A stretch of DNA of 64,000 nucleotides from Mimachlamys varia. Lineage: Eukaryota; Mollusca; Bivalvia; Pectinida; Pectinidae. The notes beneath the pieces were generated by a model. The model was not told where the DNA came from and did not search any database. It saw nothing but the letters and a program-made list of their open reading frames with translations. Positions 59,054 to 64,000 of this stretch are shown here, piece after piece (position 1 is the stretch's first letter; each line of letters begins with the position of its first letter). The position numbers and the translations under genes are program-made. The stretch lies in the NCBI GenBank assembly GCA_947623455.1, contig OX392542.1:9555625-9619624 (forward strand), in the 5' to 3' direction.

Positions 59054-60009
59054 TACACAATCAAATTTACAATCAGATATAAATCAGATATACAAGTAGA
59101 AGTAGTCCGTTTATTCTTTATTCTATATTACATTGTAGAATGTGTACAACTTTGTCATTGCATGAATAATACTCAACAAAACACACAATTAGGATACAAT
59201 CATGTTTCTTCAATAATTACAAAAAAGATAATATACACCATGTACAAGAATCAGGGGAAGCAACTCCGAATCATATTTGTTACAAAATACTCTCTTGCTA
59301 TTTTTTCTTTATTTCCACGTACTATATATAGTACAGTGTAAAAGGGTTATACTACAGTTGTAATGGTTAAACGCCCATATATATATATAAATGGTGTTTC
59401 TACTGGTACCATTGCCCTTCAATACCACACGAGATCCATCGGGACCACACAATTGTCAACGACGCGACCAGTTCTCGAACGGGACGCAACCAAATGACGG
59501 AGTCGGTCTTTTTACTCTTTTCATTTCAATAAATGTTATTGCCAAATAAGCAAAAGGATTAGGCGTCAGGCAAAGCCTATATATAGATATGGAATATAGA
59601 TACTGTACACGGAAGCAACCAAATGATGGGGTCGGTCTTTGGATATATAGATACTGTACACGGACAAAATATACGTCTTCTGTATGGGAAAGTCTAGCAC
59701 GAGGTCTAGACCTTTGGATACATGTACATATTGTGAATCGTCAGAAAATAAAAAGGATCCTCTTTTTTCTACTCCTCCAAATAGAATGATAAAGCTCCCA
59801 TTACATATCTAAAATGATTTGGAAGACGCTTACTCTTCCGGAACACCTGGTTTTATTCTCTTGTGCTCCATGTAAATCTTTTTTGTTCATATTTTGCCTT
59901 TGGTTTAATAGATTTTGAGTTCGGATTATGGTTTTGTTGACGCTTTGGTATCCTCTGATTTTTTTGATTTTTTATTTTTTTTGTTGTTGGAAAGAGAAAT
60001 GTGATATGA

Positions 60010-60237
60010 TTGGTTTGGTTAGTTTATTTAGTTTAACGCGCTATTTACAGTCAGGGCGATTTAAGAACGCTCCAGGTTTTGGAGGTGGAGGAAAGCCGCA
60101 GTACCCGGGGAAAAACCAACGATCACGGTCAGTACCTGGCAACTGCCCCACGTGGGATTCGAACTCGCAACTCAGAGGTGGAGGGCTAGTTGTAGAATGC
60201 CAAGACACCTTAACCACTCGGCCACCGCGGCCCTGCC
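60010..60237 (-). mobile_element. tRNA-derived SINE, unit 3, single tRNA head
   Basis: One A box (TGGCCGAGTGGTTAAGGTGT), one B box (GAGTTCGAATCCCACG), a body containing CCGTGATCGTTGG and a tail. Flanked by AAATGTGATATGA and AAATATGATTTGA. The shared flanks show that the insertion predates the triplication. Confidence 0.82.
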
Positions 60238-60348
60238 AAATATGATTTGAAAAGTAACTTTGAAACATATGTGTTTGAAAGGAGAAAATCCTTTAACAAT
60301 GCGTAATGCTAATGTTGATCGAATTCCCAAAATGTTTTTGTCTTTATG

Positions 60349-62361
60349 TCAGCATAACTCATATATTTTAACATGATTGCTAGTGTCGGTACCACCATTC
60401 GACAAAACAAACTTGTTATTGTACAAGGATAGTGTTAATGGATCTCGTAAACTGTCTGACGACATTACCAGCTCTCGAACTATGTTTCCGTCCCACGAGA
60501 TTTGAACAACATTGTTTGATGTCCTACCACAGACGTACACATTCCCCTCCCTGTCAACGTCCACTCCGTTCCCGCACCTCACCAGGCCTACCTTTGCTAT
60601 TTTTGTGGTGGTTCCGTCAGCTGACAGTCGGTACACTACCGTATCACCTACAGTGTTACTGTATAAACTGACAATGACGTCACTGCTGTTCGTATCGTAA
60701 GTCACGTAGTAAGGATAGACAGCTGGTTGATGTAGAACCTGGGTACTATGATTTGTATTTGATAAACTGTATATTTCATATTTTGATGAGTTTCCAGTTG
60801 ACATAACAAATCGACCCGCTTTGTACGTTATACCGAAACACCATTTTCCTGTATTCATATCAGCATCAGGTACATGCGACAGCTTTGACGACTGAATTTT
60901 TATCATTGATACGATCGGTTTGTAGCTCATCGCAACGGCTACCGTACTGTCGTCTACCAAACACAGATCCCAAGGTCGTTCCTGTAAGGACAGTTCATCA
61001 ACTAACCCCCCGCTTTCTTTGAACATCTTTACCTTGCTGTTGCCGAGGTCTGCCAATACGATGTGTCCGTTCGGCAGGTAAACTAGTCCCGTTGCTGCAC
61101 ATCTTTCTTTATCCGAAGCGGTTTTTATACACAGTGTTCCTACTTCCTTCACATGAGCACGTGACAGGGGTGTCTTTGACAGAGGACTGACAGGGGCATT
61201 CCGTCTTGTCCGAGTTATATTTAATCTGCCAAGTAGCAATGCATTATCGATTATATCCTCATCATCGTGAACGATCTCCATGTCCACGGTTGTTAACTTA
61301 TCGGCTACCTGGGCAATAAGGTCTTGCCCAGACTTAATTTCCATACTTCCTCTTTGAAGCACAGACAACATCTGTACGTCGTTCTTTTGAATGACGTCTG
61401 CTTCTGACAAAGATTGCGTCGTTTTGATTCCGTTACACATCCTTTCACATTTGTGTAACATGCCGTCAAGTTTTTCTGTCTCTTCCTTGTATGTCATTGT
61501 TAGTTCATTAGTCAGGTCACGTTGTAACTTGTTCATGCGTTCCTCGAGTTTCTGACGTAAATCTGTGATCCGTTTCGTTAAGAGATCTCGACCGTTACCA
61601 AGTCGTTCTTTCTGCGTTCTGATATCACCAGTTACGGATTCCATGGCCTCTAGTACTTCCTGTAGATTTGTGCGCATGTTCTGTATCTTGGTACTACTCC
61701 GAACTTTGTGTCCGTACTCGGACAGCGTGATGACCACGTCACACCTTCTGTGGGCGACAGCTATACATGTGGAGCAGCACACAGACTGGTGGTCCTCACA
61801 GTACAGATCCATTTCCTTCTTGTGCTTGGGACAACTTGTGAAGGTTGAAGCAGTTCTCGGGAGACATTTTTGTCCCGTTGATACGTCAACCAACGTGTGC
61901 TCGTCAACTATGAGGTCGTGGAACTTCACAAGGCAAGTATCACATAGAAAACGGTTCGACTCTTTCCACCAAACTTTGGCTGCGATATTCCTAACTTCCC
62001 TTTTCTTACAAGGATCACACTCGTGTATCTGTGCTTTCCCTGCATATCCTTTGAACATTTCAATGATGAAGTTGTTGGTAGGAAATTGCTTTGCCCATTT
62101 TCCCTTTTCCTCTTTGGGGTCCACTGGACTGGTCTCCGCCCTGCACACTGGACAAGGGAAGGACACGATGGGAGTCTCTGATTCCTTTGTGATGTAGATG
62201 TGTAGACATTCTTCACAGAATGTGTGAAGACAAGGCAGTGATTTCGGGTGTCGCAGTTGTTGTAGGCAGATAGGGCATTCAGTAAGACGGGGGTCGAAAC
62301 TTGTCTTCGTCAGATCAGGGGAGATAACTGTTAGGTTGTCTGCTTTTCCACCTTCAGCCAT
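60349..62361 (-). CDS. TRIM gene 3, 670 aa
   Basis: Same architecture, with all zinc ligands present. The first 165 residues agree with copy 1 at all but two positions. The propeller (423-670) instead differs from both other copies at about 20 positions, clustered at residues 461-515 (for example AVAMSYKPIVSMIK, PDADMNTGKWCFG). The reading frame is intact, so substrate specificity may have shifted. The acceptor before the start is CTCTTGCAG, and the 5' flank matches unit 2. Confidence 0.92.
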   Translation of the reverse strand: MAEGGKADNLTVISPDLTKTSFDPRLTECPICLQQLRHPKSLPCLHTFCEECLHIYITKESETPIVSFPCPVCRAETSPVDPKEEKGKWAKQFPTNNFIIEMFKGYAGKAQIHECDPCKKREVRNIAAKVWWKESNRFLCDTCLVKFHDLIVDEHTLVDVSTGQKCLPRTASTFTSCPKHKKEMDLYCEDHQSVCCSTCIAVAHRRCDVVITLSEYGHKVRSSTKIQNMRTNLQEVLEAMESVTGDIRTQKERLGNGRDLLTKRITDLRQKLEERMNKLQRDLTNELTMTYKEETEKLDGMLHKCERMCNGIKTTQSLSEADVIQKNDVQMLSVLQRGSMEIKSGQDLIAQVADKLTTVDMEIVHDDEDIIDNALLLGRLNITRTRRNAPVSPLSKTPLSRAHVKEVGTLCIKTASDKERCAATGLVYLPNGHIVLADLGNSKVKMFKESGGLVDELSLQERPWDLCLVDDSTVAVAMSYKPIVSMIKIQSSKLSHVPDADMNTGKWCFGITYKAGRFVMSTGNSSKYEIYSLSNTNHSTQVLHQPAVYPYYVTYDTNSSDVIVSLYSNTVGDTVVYRLSADGTTTKIAKVGLVRCGNGVDVDREGNVYVCGRTSNNVVQISWDGNIVRELVMSSDSLRDPLTLSLYNNKFVLSNGGTDTSNHVKIYELC

Positions 62362-63374
62362 TTCTCCAAATCTATACTGCAAGAGTAAACAAGACAATGA
62401 GTAATACATACTCTACTGTCAATGCAGATATATATCAGGCACTATTGTAGATTAGCTATCAATTTGAAATAATTTAAAACTCGATTGTAAAGATAGTCAC
62501 AATAGTAGAACGCATCAATTCAATGGTCAATGAAGGGGACCTCTATATTAGCTCTACATTGTACATGATTTACACCTATACATACATAGGTTTTTTGTGC
62601 TCGTTTAGGTTTCAAACGTATTACAGTATGGCAGAGAGAATGAAAGCAGGTCTGTTCTGTGTTAATTAACCTTTAATATATTCATGTAGGTTTTAAACTC
62701 TGTAAATATTACACACACTTTCTATTCAGTAATTTTACTTTTAATATTTCTGATTAGTCCTAAATAAAGGTTCATTTGCTTTATTTCGAATATTAAACGT
62801 TGTTTTTGTTCTCATACGAAGCTGAATTTGTCGAGGGTCTATAACCAACAAGAGGTTTGCTGACCTAGTCGATTGTATATCATAGTATATACCCTACTGA
62901 ACTTGAGATTAAGGACACAACAGACCCTCCTACATCATCTTCCTACCTCGATCTTTAATCAAACTATGACTAACATGGACAGTTTATTACGAAGCTGCAC
63001 GATAAACGTTACAATTTCGATTTTCCGATCGTGAACTTTCCTTTTCTTGATAGAAACTTGCCTGATTCTCCTTCCTATGGTGTTTAGATGTTGCAATTGA
63101 TTCGTAATTATAAGGCTTGTTCTGAATATCGAGATTTTCGTGACAGCTGCTGACGAACAAACTTGAGAGAGGCAGGTCGATGTATACCCTCTTCCGGATC
63201 ATCTGGTCTAATAATCTTGTACTGTTAGGAGTATCTCCATGTAATTTGTCTCTGTTCATATGTTACCTCTAATTTAAACGCTTTTTGAGTTCGGATTATG
63301 GGTTCGTTGACGCTTTGGTATGCTTTGATTTTATTTATTTTTTTTGAAATGTAGGCGTTTCGTTACTGAGTTGA

Positions 63375-64000
63375 TAATGGGACAATCCAAGGGAATGAGA
63401 ATATATTGATAATGTGACTACCAACACCTTACCAAGATATGACAATGTTTTGATAATATTACTAATACTTAACCACTGAGTGACAGTGTTTTGATAATGT
63501 GACTAACAACACCTAACCACTGAGTGACAGTGTATTGATAATGTGACTAACAACACCTAACCACGGAGTGACAGTGTGTTGATCATGTGACTAACAACGA
63601 CTTACCACGAAGTGACAGTGTTTTCATAATGTGACTAATACCTAACCACGGAGTGACAGTGTATTGATAATGTGACTAACAACACCTAACCACTGAGTGA
63701 CAGTGTATTGATAATATGACTAACAAAGCCTTACTACGGAGTGACAGTGTATTGATTATATGACTAACAAAGTCTTACCACGATATGACAGTGTATTGAT
63801 AATGTGGCTAACAACGCCTCGCCACGGAGTGACAGTGTATTGATAATGTGACTTTCAAGGTTTCACCACAGAGTGACAGTGTATTGATAATGTGACTGAC
63901 ACCTTACCACGTAGTGACAGTGTATTGATAATATGACTAACAACACCTTACCACGGAGTGACAGTGTATTGATAATGTGACTTACAACGCTTTACCACGG
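63375..64000. repeat. 38-44-bp minisatellite, unit 3 (incomplete)
   Basis: Same unit as in units 1 and 2, at least 14 copies, continuing past the window end. These copies are more divergent than those of units 1 and 2. Confidence 0.9.

Larger units (their letters stand above)
57793..64000. repeat. Segmental duplication unit 3 (cut by window end)
   Basis: Same order as units 1 and 2, with an extra ~360-bp insertion inside the foldback MITE. Carries TRIM gene 3 and runs off the window within its minisatellite. Confidence 0.87.

Overview
The window looks like nuclear DNA from a lophotrochozoan animal, most likely a bivalve mollusc. It is AT-rich, genes are sparse and carry spliceosomal introns (GT..AG), and minisatellites and small foldback transposons are abundant. 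It also holds mariner elements, tRNA-derived SINEs and a tandem expansion of TRIM E3-ligase genes of a kind known from bivalves. The species cannot be named from the sequence, and nothing prokaryotic was seen.

Layout. (1) 0.5-2.8 kb: the last two coding exons, on +, of an unrecognised Ser/Lys-rich protein. (2) 5.6-33 kb: a cluster of four small secreted cysteine-rich protein genes. B (-, 5633-9167), A (+, 15936-22462) and C (-, 23766-25609) are complete three-exon paralogs of 122-128 aa with a shared eight-cysteine mature pattern resembling single von Willebrand factor C (SVWC) proteins. D (-, 30369-32977, first exon not found) has the cysteine spacing of beta-microseminoprotein. All four share the intron phases 1 and 2 around exon 2, which always ends in Cys-Gly. 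None of B, A or C appears as one long reading frame; they had to be assembled from splice sites. Intron 1 of B holds a 50-bp minisatellite, and intron 1 of A holds a 2.7-kb, 36-bp minisatellite that is open in several frames but is not a gene. Between B and A lie a mariner copy, a 31-bp minisatellite with a ~575-bp higher-order period and a foldback element.

(3) 37.9 kb to the end: three tandem segmental duplication units of about 9.5 kb (37931-48215, 48216-57792, 57793 onward). Each carries, in order, a foldback MITE, a retroelement 3' fragment, a SINE, an intronless TRIM gene on - (RING, two B-boxes, coiled coil, NHL-like propeller), a larger fragment of the same retroelement family and a ~44-bp minisatellite. 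Unit 1 has gained a mariner, unit 2 a hAT-like MITE and unit 3 a hairpin-bearing insertion. The sister units supply empty sites for these, so they postdate the duplication.

The three TRIM genes form a mosaic. The 5' flank groups units 2 and 3, the N-terminal half of the CDS groups 1 and 3, and the C-terminal propeller groups 1 and 2. This is the signature expected of gene conversion or unequal exchange. Together the window reads as a possible immune-type locus (secreted SVWC-like/MSMB-like proteins plus TRIM ligases) remodelled by repeats. The immune role is inferred from families only.
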